DNA of 6,849 bases from JAKPUX01 sp964436305 (GTDB taxonomy: Bacteria; Zhuqueibacterota; Zhuqueibacteria; Residuimicrobiales; Residuimicrobiaceae), in NCBI GenBank assembly GCA_964436305.1, contig CAYTCI010000138.1:1-6849 (forward strand), given 5' to 3'. Of this stretch, positions 6,518 to 6,849 are shown piece by piece; within the stretch, counting starts at the first letter, position 1; the number at the start of each line of letters is the position of its first letter. The notes beneath the pieces were generated by a model. That model worked only from the letters and a program-made list of their open reading frames with translations. It did no database searches and was not told the DNA's origin. Made by a program: the position numbers and the translations under genes.

Positions 6518-6849
6518 ATGTCGAGAGAGCAAAAAAGCCAGGGTATGCTGGCACAATATGCCGGGCCGGCCGAACTGCTCGCCGCGGCGCGCCAGGTAGC
6601 TGAGGCCGGCTACCGCCAGTTTGACTGCCACTCCCCTTTTCCCATTCATGGCATGGATGAGGCGATGCGGCTGAAGCGATCGCCGCTGGGCTATCTGGTC
6701 GGTGGTGCGGCCTTCACCGGCGCCGCCCTGGCGGTGGTGCTGCAGGGATGGACCAGTGCGGTCGACTATCCACTGATCATTTCGGGCAAGCCCTCCTTCA
6801 GCTATCAGGCCTTCATGCCCATCACCTTCGGCCTGGCGGTGCTGCTCGG
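6518..6849 (+). CDS. actD: ActD, DUF3341 membrane subunit of alternative complex III, 3' end cut by window edge
   Basis: The gene starts at an ATG one base after the actC stop, with an AGG at 6509-6511 inside the actC tail as a weak ribosome binding site. The 110 complete codons show an N-terminal cytoplasmic domain with the DUF3341 pattern: LLAAARQVAEAGY near residues 20-32, then SPFPIHGMDEAM near 39-50. A first membrane segment follows (about 57-76, starting at GYLVGGAAF), then WTSAVDYPLIISGKP (about 78-92), and a second segment begins near 100. ActD normally has about 170-200 residues and two transmembrane helices, so roughly half is missing. It is a structural ACIII subunit without cofactors. 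An in-frame ATG at 6545 is an alternative start that would drop nine residues. Gene order after actC makes the identification secure. Confidence 0.92.
   Translation, partial: MSREQKSQGMLAQYAGPAELLAAARQVAEAGYRQFDCHSPFPIHGMDEAMRLKRSPLGYLVGGAAFTGAALAVVLQGWTSAVDYPLIISGKPSFSYQAFMPITFGLAVLL

Noticed and set aside
1..6849. CRISPR arrays, tRNA or rRNA genes, insertion sequences, attachment sites
   Set aside because: I saw no spaced direct repeats, cloverleaf-like sequence, terminal inverted repeats or transposase motifs; coding sequence accounts for nearly the whole window.

Overview
The window looks like chromosomal DNA from a GC-rich, respiring Gram-negative-type bacterium. It carries the start of an operon for alternative complex III (ACIII, quinol:electron-acceptor oxidoreductase). 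This complex replaces the cytochrome bc1 complex in groups such as Bacteroidota, Rhodothermota, Ignavibacteriota, Calditrichota, some Proteobacteria and Acidobacteriota. ActB is a single fused polypeptide (molybdopterin-enzyme-like part plus iron-sulfur part), as in most ACIII operons. TTG and GTG starts and strong GGAGG-like ribosome binding sites suggest a canonical anti-Shine-Dalgarno, not the SD-poor style of many Bacteroidota. An FCB-related lineage is plausible, but I cannot name the phylum from the sequence.

Layout. Bases 1-1305 (minus strand) hold the N-terminal 435 codons of a divergent glycogen/starch-synthase-like glycosyltransferase (GT5 family). Its C-terminal part lies beyond the left edge. 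Bases 1306-1548 are an AT-richer intergenic region between the two divergently transcribed units, with candidate promoters facing both ways and a perfect 10-bp palindrome. Bases 1549-6849 (plus strand) hold actA (pentaheme cytochrome c), actB (iron-sulfur/molybdopterin-like subunit), actC (NrfD-like membrane subunit) and the first 110 codons of actD (DUF3341 subunit). The genes are tightly packed: actA and actB overlap by 4 bases, actB and actC are 31 bases apart, and actC and actD are 1 base apart. This fits one transcript.

How the genes work together. By established knowledge of ACIII, quinol is oxidised at the ActC membrane subunit. Electrons pass through the iron-sulfur clusters of ActB to the hemes of ActA (and of ActE, not in the window), then to a periplasmic cytochrome or directly to a terminal oxidase. 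ActD is a membrane-anchored structural subunit. Further act genes and possibly cytochrome oxidase genes should lie to the right.

I found no evidence for a previously undescribed system. The points most worth a second look are the substituted donor-site motif and N-terminal extension of the glycosyltransferase, two non-heme cysteines in ActA, the combined Tat and lipobox signal of ActB, and the palindrome inside the putative act promoter.
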